A stretch of 64,000 bases of DNA from Dokdonella_A soli (GCF_039523175.1 NZ_BAAAEU010000006.1:310001-374000), one strand, 5' to 3'; numbered from the stretch's first letter, positions 52,027 through 61,924 are shown. Notes: generated by a model not told the origin, from the sequence alone. A program made the numbers and translations.

Positions 52027-52725
52027 TCAGGCGCTGTCGACCAGCACGATCTCGGCATCCGTCAGCGCATGCACCACGATGCGTGACTCATCGCGGACCG
52101 CGGCGCCATCGCGCGCATCGATGCGCACACCGTTGACCTCGACCGCGCCGACCGCCGGCACCAGATAGGCGCGGCGCTGGGCACCGAGCGCGTACTCGAC
52201 GCTCTCGCCCGCCTTCAGCGTCGCGCCGAGCACGCGCGCATCGGCGCGGATCGGCAGCGCGTCATCATCGCCGGCGCGGCCGCTGGCCAACGTCACGAAG
52301 CGTCCCGAGCGATCGCCTTTCGGAAACGGCCGCGCGCCCCAGGCCGACGCACCGCCGCGCGCATCCGGGATGATCCAGATCTGGAAGATGCGCGTGGTCT
52401 CGCGCTCGGCGTTGTATTCGGCATGGCGGATGCCCGTGCCGGCGCTCATCACCTGCACGTCGCCCGCTTCGGTGCGGCCCTTGTTGCCGAGGCTGTCCTC
52501 GTGCGTGATCGCGCCGTCGCGGACATAGGTGATGATTTCCATGTCCGCGTGCGGGTGCGGCGGGAAGCCACTGCCGGCCGCGATCTCGTCGTCGTTCCAG
52601 ACGCGCAAGCTCCCCCAGCCCATGCGCGCGGCGTCGTTGTAGCCGGCGAACGAGAAATGGTGCTTCGCCTTGAGCCAGCCGTGGTCGGCGCCGCCGAGTT
52701 CGTTGAAGGGTCTGCGTTCGATCAT
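52027..52725 (-). CDS. Pirin family protein (YhaK/YhhW-like)
   Basis: The 232-residue bicupin protein starts at 52725 (MIERRPFNELGGADHGWLKAKHHFSF). The metal-binding region is PPHPHADMEIITYVRDGAITHEDS (residues ~55-78) with ExGxxGDVQVMSAGTGIRHAEYN-like block after. Pirins of this type degrade quercetin in vitro or act as redox sensors; the physiological role is unclear. The C-terminal cupin is degenerate. Stand-alone gene. Confidence 0.9.
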   Translation of the reverse strand: MIERRPFNELGGADHGWLKAKHHFSFAGYNDAARMGWGSLRVWNDDEIAAGSGFPPHPHADMEIITYVRDGAITHEDSLGNKGRTEAGDVQVMSAGTGIRHAEYNAERETTRIFQIWIIPDARGGASAWGARPFPKGDRSGRFVTLASGRAGDDDALPIRADARVLGATLKAGESVEYALGAQRRAYLVPAVGAVEVNGVRIDARDGAAVRDESRIVVHALTDAEIVLVDSA

Positions 52726-52878
52726 GTCCGGAGTCCTCGCTGCGCCGGGGCGGCGCCCGTGTCCCGGGGATCTGCGGCCGGCGCACACGAAAACCAGCCT
52801 CGTCGCGGAAACGGTGCGTTCACCGGGCGCACCGCCTGCTTGCCCGTCGGCTCCGGGTGACTGGAGCGGGAAGCGGGC

Positions 52879-53655
52879 CTACGAGCGCAGACCGATGCCG
52901 CGATCCAGCAGATGCAGGCCGATCGCCGCCAGCACCACTGCGAAGCTGAGCATGACGGCGAACGCGACGCCGAGCGGCACGTCGCTGACGCCGAGCAGGC
53001 CCCAGCGGAACGCATTGACCATGTACAGGATCGGGTTCGCGTGGCTGATCTCGCGCCACGGCGTGCCAAGCTGGTTCACCGAATAGAACACGCCGCCGAG
53101 GTAGGTCAGCGGAGTCAGCACGAAGGTCGGCACCAGCGCGATGTCGTCGAACTTCTTCGCATAGACCGCGTTGACGAAACCAGCCAGCGAGAACACCGCC
53201 GCGGTCAGCAGCACGGTCGAGAACGTGACCCACGGGTGGTACAGGTGGATGCGGGTGAAGAACAGCGAGATCGCGAGCACGATCGCGGCGACGAGCAGGC
53301 CGCGCAGCATCGCGCCGGCGACGTAACCGGCCAGGATCACCCAGCTCGGCATCGGCGAGGCGAGCATTTCCTCGACGTGGCGGCCGAACTTGGCGCCGAA
53401 GAACGACGAGGAGATATTGCCGTAGCTGTTGGTGATCACCGCCATCATGATCAGGCCGGGCACGATGTAGTCGATGTACTGGATGCCGTCCGCGATCGCG
53501 CCGATGCGGCTGCCGACCATGCGCCCGAAAATCACGAAGTACAGGGTCATCGTGATCGCCGACGGCAACAGGGTCTGCATCCAGATGCGCAGGATGCGGA
53601 TCACCTCGCGGCGGGTAATCGTCTTGAAAGCGATCAGGTTCGCGTTCGTGTTCAT
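52879..53655 (-). CDS. yadH: ABC-2 type transporter permease (YadH-like)
   Basis: A 258-residue inner-membrane protein with six membrane segments and the ABC-2 signature: TLLPSAITMTLYFVIFGRMVGSRIG near the start, FGAKFGRHVEEMLASPMP in the cytoplasmic loop and PLTYLGGVFYSVNQLG toward the end. It overlaps the ATPase gene by 4 bp (53652-53655), so the two form one half-transporter unit. Substrate unknown in this family; E. coli YadGH is the closest described organisation. Confidence 0.9.
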   Translation of the reverse strand: MNTNANLIAFKTITRREVIRILRIWMQTLLPSAITMTLYFVIFGRMVGSRIGAIADGIQYIDYIVPGLIMMAVITNSYGNISSSFFGAKFGRHVEEMLASPMPSWVILAGYVAGAMLRGLLVAAIVLAISLFFTRIHLYHPWVTFSTVLLTAAVFSLAGFVNAVYAKKFDDIALVPTFVLTPLTYLGGVFYSVNQLGTPWREISHANPILYMVNAFRWGLLGVSDVPLGVAFAVMLSFAVVLAAIGLHLLDRGIGLRS

Positions 53656-54584
53656 GCGGCCACCTTGCCGTTCTCGACCAGGCGCACGAAGAGCTCCTCG
53701 AGGCGGTTCGCCTTGTTGCGCATCGAGCGCACGGTCACGCCGCGCGTGGAGAGCGTCGCGAACAGCGAATTGAGATCATGCTCGCGCGACATCTCGGCTT
53801 CTATGGTGACGTCGTCGACGTGGCTCAGCTTCACGCCGGAGACATCCGGCAGCGCAGTGCAGGGCTGCGCGAGGTCGAGCACGAATGTTTCGACGTCGAG
53901 CTTCGACAGCAACTGCTTCATCGACGTGTTCTCGATGATGCGGCCACGGTCGATGATCGCGATGTTGCGGCAGAGTTGCTCGGCTTCCTCGAGGTAATGC
54001 GTGGTCAGGATCACCGTGGTGCCGGCCGCGTTGATGCCGCTGATGAACTTCCACATCGAGCGGCGGATCTCGATGTCGACGCCGGCGGTCGGCTCGTCGA
54101 GGATCAGCAGCTTCGGCTCGCTCATCATCGCGCGTGCGATCATCAGGCGCCGCTTCATGCCGCCGGACATCGCGCGCGCCGGCTCGAACGCCTTGTCCCA
54201 GAGCACGAGCTGCTTCAGGTACTTCTCGGCGCGTTCGCAAGCGACCGCGCGCGGGATGCCGTAGAAGCCGGCCTGGTTCACGCAGATGTCGAACGGCTTC
54301 TCGAACATGTTGAAGTTGAGTTCCTGCGGTACCAGCCCGATCAGGCGCATCGCGGCGCTGCGCTGCGTGCGCACCGACACGCCGAACACGCGCGCGTCAC
54401 CGCCGGTCGCGTTGACCAGCGACGACAGGATGCCGATCAGGGTCGATTTGCCGGCGCCGTTCGGGCCGAGCAGGGCGAAGAAATCGCCGGGTTGCACGCT
54501 CAGCGAGACGCCCTTCAGCGCCTCGACGCCGTTCGCGTAGGTCTTCTTCAGCTCGACGACGTCGAGCGCGGGAGTGGTGGTCAT
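53652..54584 (-). CDS. yadG: ABC transporter ATP-binding protein (YadG-like)
   Basis: The 310-residue ATPase has Walker A GPNGAGKST (residues ~40-48), Q-loop VPQELNF, signature MSGGMKRRL, Walker B LLILDEPTAGVD and switch His in ILTTHYLEEAEQL. The C-terminal ~80 residues are the DUF4162-like tail typical of ABC-2 exporters (CcmA/DrrA branch). First gene of the two-gene exporter. A TATACT hexamer on the minus strand near 54632-54637 is a possible -10. Confidence 0.93.
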   Translation of the reverse strand: MTTTPALDVVELKKTYANGVEALKGVSLSVQPGDFFALLGPNGAGKSTLIGILSSLVNATGGDARVFGVSVRTQRSAAMRLIGLVPQELNFNMFEKPFDICVNQAGFYGIPRAVACERAEKYLKQLVLWDKAFEPARAMSGGMKRRLMIARAMMSEPKLLILDEPTAGVDIEIRRSMWKFISGINAAGTTVILTTHYLEEAEQLCRNIAIIDRGRIIENTSMKQLLSKLDVETFVLDLAQPCTALPDVSGVKLSHVDDVTIEAEMSREHDLNSLFATLSTRGVTVRSMRNKANRLEELFVRLVENGKVAA

Positions 54585-54696
54585 GGAGGCTCGGAAAAGG
54601 CAGATGCGCGGGCGGATCGCGGCTGCCTGCTAGTATACCGGGCTGTGCCGCCGCGATTGCCGCGGCCTCCGTTGGGCGCGGCGCATCCTTGTCATG

Positions 54697-54772
54697 CCGT
54701 TCGCCCTGAGGTATCGAAGGGCGAATGGCCTCGGGCGCCGCCGTTCATGGTTCGATACCTCACCACGAACGG
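54697..54772. repeat. CCGTTCGCCCTGAG...-type inverted repeat
   Basis: TCGCCCTGAGGTATCGAAGG, GGGCGAATGG and, further on, CCGTTCATGGTTCGATACCT...GAACGG. Words shared with 45295-45355 (CCGTTCATGGTTCGATAC) and 40351-40381. A dispersed repeat in the divergent gap between yadG and the reductase. Confidence 0.55.
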
Positions 54773-54817
54773 CTACACCGTCAACCTGGCGCACCGCTCA
54801 ATCGCACCGACGCTCCG

Positions 54818-55561
54818 ATGGAACATTTCAAACTCCGCCTTGCCGCGAGCCGCATGCTCGCTCCCGCCGTCCGTCACCTCGCGTTCGAACGCGCCGACGG
54901 CGCGCCGTTCGCGTTCGTGCCCGGCCAGTTCATCCAGATCCATTTCCACTACGCGGACGGCAAGCCGACCAAGCGCAGTTATTCGGTCGGCACGGTCGGC
55001 GACGGCAATGGCCAAGTGCAGCGCCTCGAGATCGCGGTGTCCTATGTCGATGGCGGTGCCGCGACCGAGTTGCTGTCGAAGCTCGACGAAGGCGGCACGG
55101 TCGATGCGAGCGGGCCCTATGGCCGCTTCTGCCTGATGGACGCCGACACCAACCGGCGCTACCTGCTGGTCGCGACCGGCACCGGCGTCACGCCGTATCG
55201 CGCGATGCTGCCGCAGATCCGCGCGCTCACCGGGAAGCGCGGCTGCACGTTCGCGCTGGTCTACGGCGCGCGCAACGAGGCCGAACTGCTCTATGGCGAC
55301 GAATTCGAGGCCTTCGCGCGCGAAGTGCCCGGCTTCTCGTTCCATCCGTGCTTCAGCCGCACACCGCGCGCGGTGCCGCGCCCGCACGACCGCAACGGCC
55401 GCGCCCAGGTCGCGCTCGGCGAACTCGGGCCCAATGCGGCGCACGACATCGCTTATTTGTGCGGCAATCCGAACATGGTTGACGAGACCTTCGCAATGTT
55501 GAAGGAAGCCGGCCTGCCGGTGCCGCATATCCGGCGCGAGAAATACGTTTCGTCGCGCTGA
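54818..55561 (+). CDS. Ferredoxin-NADP reductase family flavoprotein
   Basis: A 247-residue two-domain reductase: FAD domain with FVPGQFIQIHF and the RSYS motif KRSYSVGT (residues ~53-60), GRFCLMDAD, then the NADP domain starting LLVATGTGVTPYRAMLPQI (~118-136), VYGARNEAELLYGDEF and a C-terminal YLCGNPNMVDETFAMLKEAGLP. The last residues lack the terminal aromatic Tyr/Trp of plant-type FNR (ends KYVSSR). Probably supplies electrons to ferredoxin/flavodoxin or an oxygenase; E. coli Fpr-like in size. Confidence 0.88.
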   Translation: MEHFKLRLAASRMLAPAVRHLAFERADGAPFAFVPGQFIQIHFHYADGKPTKRSYSVGTVGDGNGQVQRLEIAVSYVDGGAATELLSKLDEGGTVDASGPYGRFCLMDADTNRRYLLVATGTGVTPYRAMLPQIRALTGKRGCTFALVYGARNEAELLYGDEFEAFAREVPGFSFHPCFSRTPRAVPRPHDRNGRAQVALGELGPNAAHDIAYLCGNPNMVDETFAMLKEAGLPVPHIRREKYVSSR

Positions 55562-55645
55562 GGGTCGATCCCGAACGGGCGGTGCGGCGCACGCCAGCGC
55601 CGGTGCGGACATCCGAAGGATTGAAGCCGTTTCGTTGGTCGCCCG

Positions 55646-56485
55646 TCAGGGCAAAGGCCCGTCGAAGCCATCCTTGAACAACAGGTCGCTCGTTCCGCGC
55701 GAACCGGGCGGATAGCGCGGGTCGAACAGGCAGATCGCACCCGGCGCTGGAATCGGCTGGGCTCCGCCGCAGCGTGCCGCGAAGCCCCAGCCGTGGGCCG
55801 GGTCCTGTACGCCGATCGTTGCCTTGGCACCGGCCGACGGATCGAGCGATCGGTATTGCAGGGCGATCTCCCAGGTCTGGTGGTAGAGCACCGCCTGCAT
55901 CGACAAGCCGGAAGTTCCCGGCTTGCCCCAGTTGCTCCAGTCGACGACGGTGCATGCTTCGGCGACTCCGGAATCGCTGGGACGCGGGCAACTCGCGAAG
56001 TAGTTGCTGCGCATCGTTCCGTTTCCGGTCTCGCCGCTGAGATCGTCGTGGTAGACCAGGATGCGCGCCTGTGCGGCCGGTCCGTTGGAGGCGATCGCAG
56101 GCAGCGGGCAGGCACTGCTGTAGTCGGCGCCGTTCTCGGCGGCCACGCTGGCGGCGGCGGCGAGGTATCCGTTGCTGGACGCGACCAGCGCCGATTGCAC
56201 CGCGCCGAACAATTGGAAAGGCGCGGACAACGGCACTGCCGCCGCGCCTTCGTCGCGGGCGGGGTAACTGCTGCTCGCCGCGACGAGATTCAACGCCGCC
56301 GCCGAACTCATATCGACGAGCTGAGCCGGACATTGGGCGGAAGACGAGTCGTAGGCGCGATAGCCGTAGCGATCGGTCTGCACGGGCAGCTTGCGCTGCT
56401 GCGCATGCGCGATGCCCACGGTGAACACCGCCCCAAGGAACACCAGCGAGCGGACCAGGCATTGAAAACGGAATGGCGTACGCAT
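55646..56485 (-). CDS. Secreted hypothetical protein, last gene of the usher-like operon
   Basis: Start 56485 (MRTPFRFQCLVRSLVFLGAVF), signal peptide to ...AHAQ (~residue 28). The 279-residue protein is beta-rich with cysteine pairs and ends LLFKDGFDGPLP, a short FxDGF-type terminus that I have the impression is frequent among extracellular proteins of this bacterial group. No enzyme motif. It follows the beta-propeller-like protein by 9 bp and so belongs to the same transcription unit. Confidence 0.7.
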   Translation of the reverse strand: MRTPFRFQCLVRSLVFLGAVFTVGIAHAQQRKLPVQTDRYGYRAYDSSSAQCPAQLVDMSSAAALNLVAASSSYPARDEGAAAVPLSAPFQLFGAVQSALVASSNGYLAAAASVAAENGADYSSACPLPAIASNGPAAQARILVYHDDLSGETGNGTMRSNYFASCPRPSDSGVAEACTVVDWSNWGKPGTSGLSMQAVLYHQTWEIALQYRSLDPSAGAKATIGVQDPAHGWGFAARCGGAQPIPAPGAICLFDPRYPPGSRGTSDLLFKDGFDGPLP

Positions 56486-56493
56486 GATTGGCC

Positions 56494-58452
56494 TCACTGC
56501 CCGCGAGCCTGGAACAATTCGGAATTGACGTCGGTGTTGGTGCCGAGAAAATCGAAGTCGGAATAGAACGTCACCACCGGTGTCGTGGTATCCATCCCGA
56601 TCCGCGCGCCGGTGATCAGGGCCGGTCCGCCGAGCGGGTTCGCATAGCCCTGGCCGACCGGCGTCAGGGTCGCTGTTGAACCGCTGATCGTGCCGTAGCC
56701 GACCTCGCTGAAGTTCGTGCCGAGGTCCTGACGCTCGTAGGCGAAGCGGGTGCTGTCGCCCGCGGCGTACACGTCGAGGAAAATCGTGCTGGTCGATGTC
56801 GTGGTCAATTGCGTATTGGAGGCCGCGGTCGCGTCGTAGCGCCAGATTTCCGAGTGGCCGCTGCTCGCGTTGACGCTCAGATAGAGCGTGTAGCGCCCGC
56901 TCGAATCGAGGCTGGGACTGGCCGCCAATGCCGTGCTGCTGCCGGTCATTTCCTGGACGAAGGCAGTGACGCCCGTCTTTGTCGTGTCGTAGCGGAACAC
57001 GACGGTGTTACCGGCTGTGTTGCCCGTGAGGGTCGGGTTGCAGGTGGACTCGAACGCAAGATAGCGCCCGTTGCCGCTGCGGTTGAGCCGCGGGTTGCGC
57101 GCCACGCAGCTGGTGAGGTCGGTGAACGGTGCCTTGCCGGTCCAGTTGGTGCCGTTGAAATCGGCATAGACGACGCGCTTGACGCCGTTCGCCGCGCCGG
57201 TCAGCGAGGCGCATTCCGATTCCCAGGCGATGCGGCTGCCGTCGGTGCTGATGAACGGATTGACATTGTCGAGCGCGTACTGGCCATTTGTGTCGCAATT
57301 GGTCGTTGCGGTCACGCTGGAGAGCGCACCGCTGGAACGGTCGTAGCGGTAGATCTGCGCGCTGCCGCTGCTGGTGAGCTGCGCCGCGATGGCGACGTAG
57401 CGGCCCTTGTAGCCGCTGTCGAGCGCGCCGGACAGCGCGACCCCGTTGATGTTGCCGGTGGCATCGACGATCAGCGGCGTCGCGCGGGCAAAGCTCGCGC
57501 CGTTCCAGGTGAAGACCTGGGCGAGCAGGTTCGGATTGTCGGCGGTCAGGTTCGCATTCGAAATGAACGCGGCACTCGTGCCGCTGTCGTCGATCGCGGG
57601 CTTGGTGTTGGTCACCGGCCGCACGACGATGCTGCCGTTCTTCAGGGTAACGTTCTGGCCGCTGGTGTTGCTCAACTGGCGCAACGCGTCGTTGCGGGTC
57701 GCATCGCACGCGCTGGCGATGCGGATATTGTCGAGCAGCAACGCGGAGTCGTAACTGGCATCCCCCTGGTCGAGCACGGCGTAACGCAGCGTCACTGCGC
57801 TGCCGGCCGTGAGTGACGACGGCAACGGCACGCACACGTGCTGCCAGGAACCGATGCCGAAACGCAGCTGAGTGTTCTGTGCGATGCCCGCCGCCGCACC
57901 GGTAACGGTCCAGGTGTTCTGGGCCAGGCCGCTGCACGGCGCGCTCGGGAAATTCGAATAATTGCTGCCGTTGTTCTTGCAGGAGCTGCCGGACCAGATC
58001 TGGGTGTTGTTGGCACGCAGATCGAACAAGTCATCGAAGGTGTCGCCTTGATCCTGCTCGCTGGTCGGGAAATTCCAGTCGAAGCTGATCACCGCCGGCG
58101 CGAACGGCAGGGTGATGGTCTGGCTCAGCGTGCCGAGGTCGTAGTCCGACGTGGTATTGGCATCGTAGAACTGGGCCGCTCCGCCGAGATCGCCGGGGCC
58201 ATTGGACAGGATCGCGAAATAATTGGTGGCCGGCGCTCCGGGGGGTTGCGGAACCGTTGCAGTCGCCGGGCTCGGCGTGATGTCGCTGGCGCGAATCACG
58301 GCCGCGGCATTGGTGCCGCCCGTGGTCCAGCCGGTGAGATTGCCGGTCTCGAAATCGCCATTGGTGAGAACCTGGGCGCAGGCGCTGCCACTGCCAAGCG
58401 CCAGGCCCGCAAACAGGACAACGCGAATGTGTCGGCACGGATGGGTGGTCAT
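56494..58452 (-). CDS. Large secreted protein: jelly-roll-like N-terminus plus propeller-like repeats
   Basis: The 652-residue exported protein (signal MTTHPCRHIRVVLFAGLALGSGSACA). Residues ~28-215 open with VLTNGDFETGNLTGWTTGG and contain DSALLLDNIRIAS, a galactose-binding/jelly-roll adhesin-like module. From ~270 on, repeated units such as NPRLNRSGNGRYLAFES, SPSLDSSGRYTLYLSV and NPFISTDGSRIAWESEC follow the TolB/WD-type beta-propeller pattern (S-x-D-G-R-x-x-x-Y/F). Four-base overlap with the usher-like gene. A surface adhesin or tip protein is inferred. Confidence 0.75.
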   Translation of the reverse strand: MTTHPCRHIRVVLFAGLALGSGSACAQVLTNGDFETGNLTGWTTGGTNAAAVIRASDITPSPATATVPQPPGAPATNYFAILSNGPGDLGGAAQFYDANTTSDYDLGTLSQTITLPFAPAVISFDWNFPTSEQDQGDTFDDLFDLRANNTQIWSGSSCKNNGSNYSNFPSAPCSGLAQNTWTVTGAAAGIAQNTQLRFGIGSWQHVCVPLPSSLTAGSAVTLRYAVLDQGDASYDSALLLDNIRIASACDATRNDALRQLSNTSGQNVTLKNGSIVVRPVTNTKPAIDDSGTSAAFISNANLTADNPNLLAQVFTWNGASFARATPLIVDATGNINGVALSGALDSGYKGRYVAIAAQLTSSGSAQIYRYDRSSGALSSVTATTNCDTNGQYALDNVNPFISTDGSRIAWESECASLTGAANGVKRVVYADFNGTNWTGKAPFTDLTSCVARNPRLNRSGNGRYLAFESTCNPTLTGNTAGNTVVFRYDTTKTGVTAFVQEMTGSSTALAASPSLDSSGRYTLYLSVNASSGHSEIWRYDATAASNTQLTTTSTSTIFLDVYAAGDSTRFAYERQDLGTNFSEVGYGTISGSTATLTPVGQGYANPLGGPALITGARIGMDTTTPVVTFYSDFDFLGTNTDVNSELFQARGQ

Positions 58453-61049
58453 GGCGGCTCGCCGTGTTCAGTGGTGGCGTCGATGATCAGATCCTGCTCG
58501 AACAGGAAGCGATCGCTCAGGGTGGTGGTGCGTGTGGCCTGCTTGCCGGCAGCGCTTGCCGACACGCGATAGGAAGCCGGTGCCAGTCCGTCGATGCGGT
58601 AGTAGCCCCAGGCATCGCTGGTGGCTTCCGCCAGCACCTTGCCGGCGCCGTCGGTAACGGTAACGCGGGCGCCGGCCAATGGGTGCCCGGCGCGTTCGTT
58701 GACTCTTCCGGCCATGCCGAGGCGGAGCGTGACCGGGAAGTCCAGACGCGTGACCGCGCCGGCCTTCACTTCGACCCGTCGCTCGCGGTTCGTCGGCTGG
58801 TACTCGAGCGGCAGCTTCTCCGCATCGAGTTCCAGCGTGTAGACACCCGGCGCCAGGTCGGCCAGGTAGAAGCGGCCATTGGCATCGACTTCACCGCGGA
58901 TCCGACCATCGACCAGAACCCCGGTGCCGCGCGCGCGCGAAGCGTCGAACGCTCCGTCCGCTCCAGCGATGCGGCCGGAAATGCCGCCTGCGTTGAACAG
59001 CTCCGGACGGAACGAGCCGCGCGCGAGACCCGAAGGCGTGACGGCGAAGTCGGCCACCAGGGCCACGCTGAGCAGCGGGCCGGGGTCCGGGCGGGCATTG
59101 CGCAGGAGCGGATCGTCGAGGTATTGGGCGTGCAAGGACAGTCCCGGATACAGCTCACCGGCGGCGTCGAGCAGGAAACCCACGCGGCCCTCTCCGGCCA
59201 ACACGCCCGCGGTCCATCCGATCGGCCTCCCGCCGAGCCGCCAGCCGTCGGCCAGCAGCGAGGCGCGATGACCGAGCTGGCTGTCTTCGGTCAACATGGC
59301 GCGCAGGCCGTAGCCGTTCGGATAGCGCCGCTCGATCTCCAGATCGGTGCGCGGGTTGTAGCGCGTGAGCGCTACCCGCCAGCCGGGCTGCGGAACCCAG
59401 TTGCCGTAGAACGTGTAGCGGCCGTCGAAATCAGGCCGCGCACTGAACGCAAGATCGGCGCGCGGCTGCCAGGAGAACGCCGGCTTGAGGAAATCGATCG
59501 GCGCAGTGCCGGGATCGCGGTAGTGGCGGCCCACCAGCGAAGCGCGCAGGTTCGGCGCGAACGTCCAGCCGGCTTCCACGTTGTCGTCTTCGCGCTGCGG
59601 TGAATCGACGGCGATGTAGCCCGCATCCTGGCGCTGGAAATTGGCACGCCAGAACGCCGCGCCGCGGGCACCCTCGCCATACACCTGCCAGGCGTTGCCA
59701 TAGCGTCCATGGGCGGCGAACCCGGCCCAGGCGCCGAGGCCGGGCAGCAGCGCCGCAGCACCGGCGAGTTCATTGCGCTGGTCGCCGACGACCTGCAGCG
59801 CGGCCATTGCGGTCACGGAGTCCGTCAGTCCTTGCCGCCATTGATAGAAGCCGGAGCGATCGTTGAGGCCGGAGCTGACCGAATCGAGCGGATTCGCGGT
59901 CGTGCCGATGCCGGTGTGCTGAACCCAGACGCCGGCCGGCAGCAACTGATCGCTCGCCTGCTCGGTAATCTGCTCGACGCGGAAGGGCGTATCCGGGCGG
60001 CCGCGCTCGTAGACGGCGACTTCGAGGCTCGCGACCGTAATGGGCTGATCGGGAAACTCATAGGTACCGTCAAGCCGGATCGTCGTCTGCGCAATCACCT
60101 GACCGTTGCGCCGCAGTTCCGCGGTGCCGCCCGGCGGCCCCTTGCCGCGCACCGTGCGCGGCGCATCGAAGCGGCTGGCGGCCAGCTCGCCGTAGCCGAG
60201 ATTGGGACCGAACACCAGCGACGGTCGATTGGTCGCTGCCATCTGCGCACCGGTCAGGTAGAACGTCGGCAGCAACGCATTGAGCCCGACGATCTGGCGG
60301 CCCAGCAGGTAGCGGCGGTCGCCGGCGCCGGTGACCCAGGACCAGGTGTCGGCGCGGCGCTGGCCGGCGAGATCGTCGTAGTAGCGGACGCGCCAATAGC
60401 CCGGGCCCAGCGCGCCGCCGAGATCGGTCGTGACCAGCGTGTTGTGGCTGAGATCGTTGCGAACGTAATCCGTCTCGCTGCGCACTTGTGACAGGCTGGC
60501 GAACGGCGCGGAAACGTCCGCTGCCGCGGCCGTCCCCGCGGCAGACTGCGCGCGTGACGTCGATTGCGCTGCCCACGGCGTATTCACCTGCAGCGCATAT
60601 TCGGCCGGATCGAAGCGGACTTCGCTGGCGAACGCCTTGGCCAAGCTCCGGGTGTCCACGTAGACGTAGCCTTGCACCTCGCTCAGGGACTCGGCGGGCA
60701 GGCGCGCTGTGCCAATCGGCGTATCTATCCGGTAGCCCTGGTCATCGTGTTCGGCATGCAGCGACAGGGCGGACAGGAAGTATTCGAGCGCGACCAAGGC
60801 CCCGCCACCCGGCTGCGCGATGATCGGAATGCCGTTGCTCAGTTCGCGGCCATTCAACTGCACCGCCGCCAGCTGGGGGGTTGCCTGCGTGCCGACGCCA
60901 CGGTCGTCTGCTGCGCCGCCCTGGTAAGGCGCCACGGGGCCGAGCGGGTCAGGCGCGTCCGGGCTCGCTGCAGCCAGCGCGATGGGCATGCAGGCAAAAC
61001 CGGTCACCATCGCCAAGCCAGGGGCGAGAAGCCGACGCGCTGGAATCAT
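58449..61049 (-). CDS. Outer-membrane usher-like protein with carboxypeptidase-regulatory-like C-terminus
   Basis: The 866-residue exported protein: signal peptide (~1-27), an N-terminal domain with LAAVQLNGRELSNGIPIIAQ (residues ~60-79) like the archaic usher start, then a long barrel region with usher-type motifs (YWRVRYYDDLAG, LLGRQIVGLNALLPTFYLTGAQ, APRTVRGKGPPGGTAELRRNGQV = plug-like), and at the C-terminus two CarboxypepD-reg-like Ig domains (ISGRIAG...GVLVDGRIRGEVDANGRFYLADLAPG; and AGRVNERAGHPLAGARVTVTDG). It should secrete and assemble the periplasmic subunits delivered by the chaperone gene next door. Differs from classic P/Type 1 ushers in length and tail. Confidence 0.8.
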   Translation of the reverse strand: MIPARRLLAPGLAMVTGFACMPIALAAASPDAPDPLGPVAPYQGGAADDRGVGTQATPQLAAVQLNGRELSNGIPIIAQPGGGALVALEYFLSALSLHAEHDDQGYRIDTPIGTARLPAESLSEVQGYVYVDTRSLAKAFASEVRFDPAEYALQVNTPWAAQSTSRAQSAAGTAAAADVSAPFASLSQVRSETDYVRNDLSHNTLVTTDLGGALGPGYWRVRYYDDLAGQRRADTWSWVTGAGDRRYLLGRQIVGLNALLPTFYLTGAQMAATNRPSLVFGPNLGYGELAASRFDAPRTVRGKGPPGGTAELRRNGQVIAQTTIRLDGTYEFPDQPITVASLEVAVYERGRPDTPFRVEQITEQASDQLLPAGVWVQHTGIGTTANPLDSVSSGLNDRSGFYQWRQGLTDSVTAMAALQVVGDQRNELAGAAALLPGLGAWAGFAAHGRYGNAWQVYGEGARGAAFWRANFQRQDAGYIAVDSPQREDDNVEAGWTFAPNLRASLVGRHYRDPGTAPIDFLKPAFSWQPRADLAFSARPDFDGRYTFYGNWVPQPGWRVALTRYNPRTDLEIERRYPNGYGLRAMLTEDSQLGHRASLLADGWRLGGRPIGWTAGVLAGEGRVGFLLDAAGELYPGLSLHAQYLDDPLLRNARPDPGPLLSVALVADFAVTPSGLARGSFRPELFNAGGISGRIAGADGAFDASRARGTGVLVDGRIRGEVDANGRFYLADLAPGVYTLELDAEKLPLEYQPTNRERRVEVKAGAVTRLDFPVTLRLGMAGRVNERAGHPLAGARVTVTDGAGKVLAEATSDAWGYYRIDGLAPASYRVSASAAGKQATRTTTLSDRFLFEQDLIIDATTEHGEPP

Positions 61050-61066
61050 CGCCCCCCCGGCCGCGG

Positions 61067-61924
61067 TCAGCCGCTACCCGCGGCGACATTGATTTCGGTC
61101 TGCGCATCCAGTGGAGCGTCGCCGAAATGGCCGCTCAGATTGACGGTGTAGCGCCCGGGAGAGAGCGGCTTGCCGGCATAGGTTCCACTGACCGTGCGGG
61201 TGGTGCCGGGCAAAACGGCTGTCGCCGGAATGCGGCCGCCCGCGATCGCACCCGGCGGCAGTTTCATATCCGGCAGATCGGGATTTTCGACCGCCGGAAC
61301 CTTGCCCTTGCCGGGGAAAGCGCGGGTCGGATAGATCACGTACTGGCCGTCGAACCGTGTGGTCGCGTTACCGGTGGCGGTGACGCCGAGCTTGAAGCCG
61401 TGCTTGTCGGCGACCACGGAATTGATCGTGCCGCTGCGGCTCACCGGCCCGACGTGCGCATAGACGGCGGCGCCCAACCGGAAGCGCGCGCGCAGCGTTG
61501 CCGGCGCCTCCTTGGTCGGGTCGGCCAGCGGGATCTCGTCGAAATAGGTCATCACGCGGTGCTCGCCTGCCGCCAGCGGCACGGCGGGTCGGATCGCCAA
61601 ACGCACCGCTTGCGACTTGCCCGCCGGCAGATCGAACTCGACCGGATTGATGATCGTCCAGCGGTCCAGGGAGGTCTCGGTCGGCGGTAGCACCTGGACC
61701 TGGTTGTCGGCGTCCAGGGTCCAGTTGTTGAGCGACACGCGGACGCGCTTGTCCTCGGTCGTGTAGTTGTAGAGGCGAAAGGCGTAGGTATGCGACGGAT
61801 CGTCGAGCGAGACGTCGAGAATCTGCGGGCTGATCGCGATCTGGGCACGAGCCGCGCCACCGGCCATGAGGCCGATCAGGGCGAGCGCCCAGCCGATGCT
61901 GCGAAAGCGGTGTGTCCTGCTCAT
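61067..61924 (-). CDS. Periplasmic pilus-type chaperone (PapD-like)
   Basis: A 285-residue exported protein (signal ends ...GAARAQ, ~residue 27). The first Ig-like domain (ISPQILDVSLDDPSHTYAFRLYNYTTEDKRVRVSLNNWTLD) and second part with DGQYVIYPTRAFPGK and LSPGRYTVNLSGHFGD follow the chaperone fold, with the conserved strand-G residues approximately at LAAGEHRVMTYFDEIPLADP. Its stop is 17 bp before the usher start, and its own start overlaps the next upstream gene by 4 bp. Handles subunits of the putative fibre. Confidence 0.75.
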   Translation of the reverse strand: MSRTHRFRSIGWALALIGLMAGGAARAQIAISPQILDVSLDDPSHTYAFRLYNYTTEDKRVRVSLNNWTLDADNQVQVLPPTETSLDRWTIINPVEFDLPAGKSQAVRLAIRPAVPLAAGEHRVMTYFDEIPLADPTKEAPATLRARFRLGAAVYAHVGPVSRSGTINSVVADKHGFKLGVTATGNATTRFDGQYVIYPTRAFPGKGKVPAVENPDLPDMKLPPGAIAGGRIPATAVLPGTTRTVSGTYAGKPLSPGRYTVNLSGHFGDAPLDAQTEINVAAGSG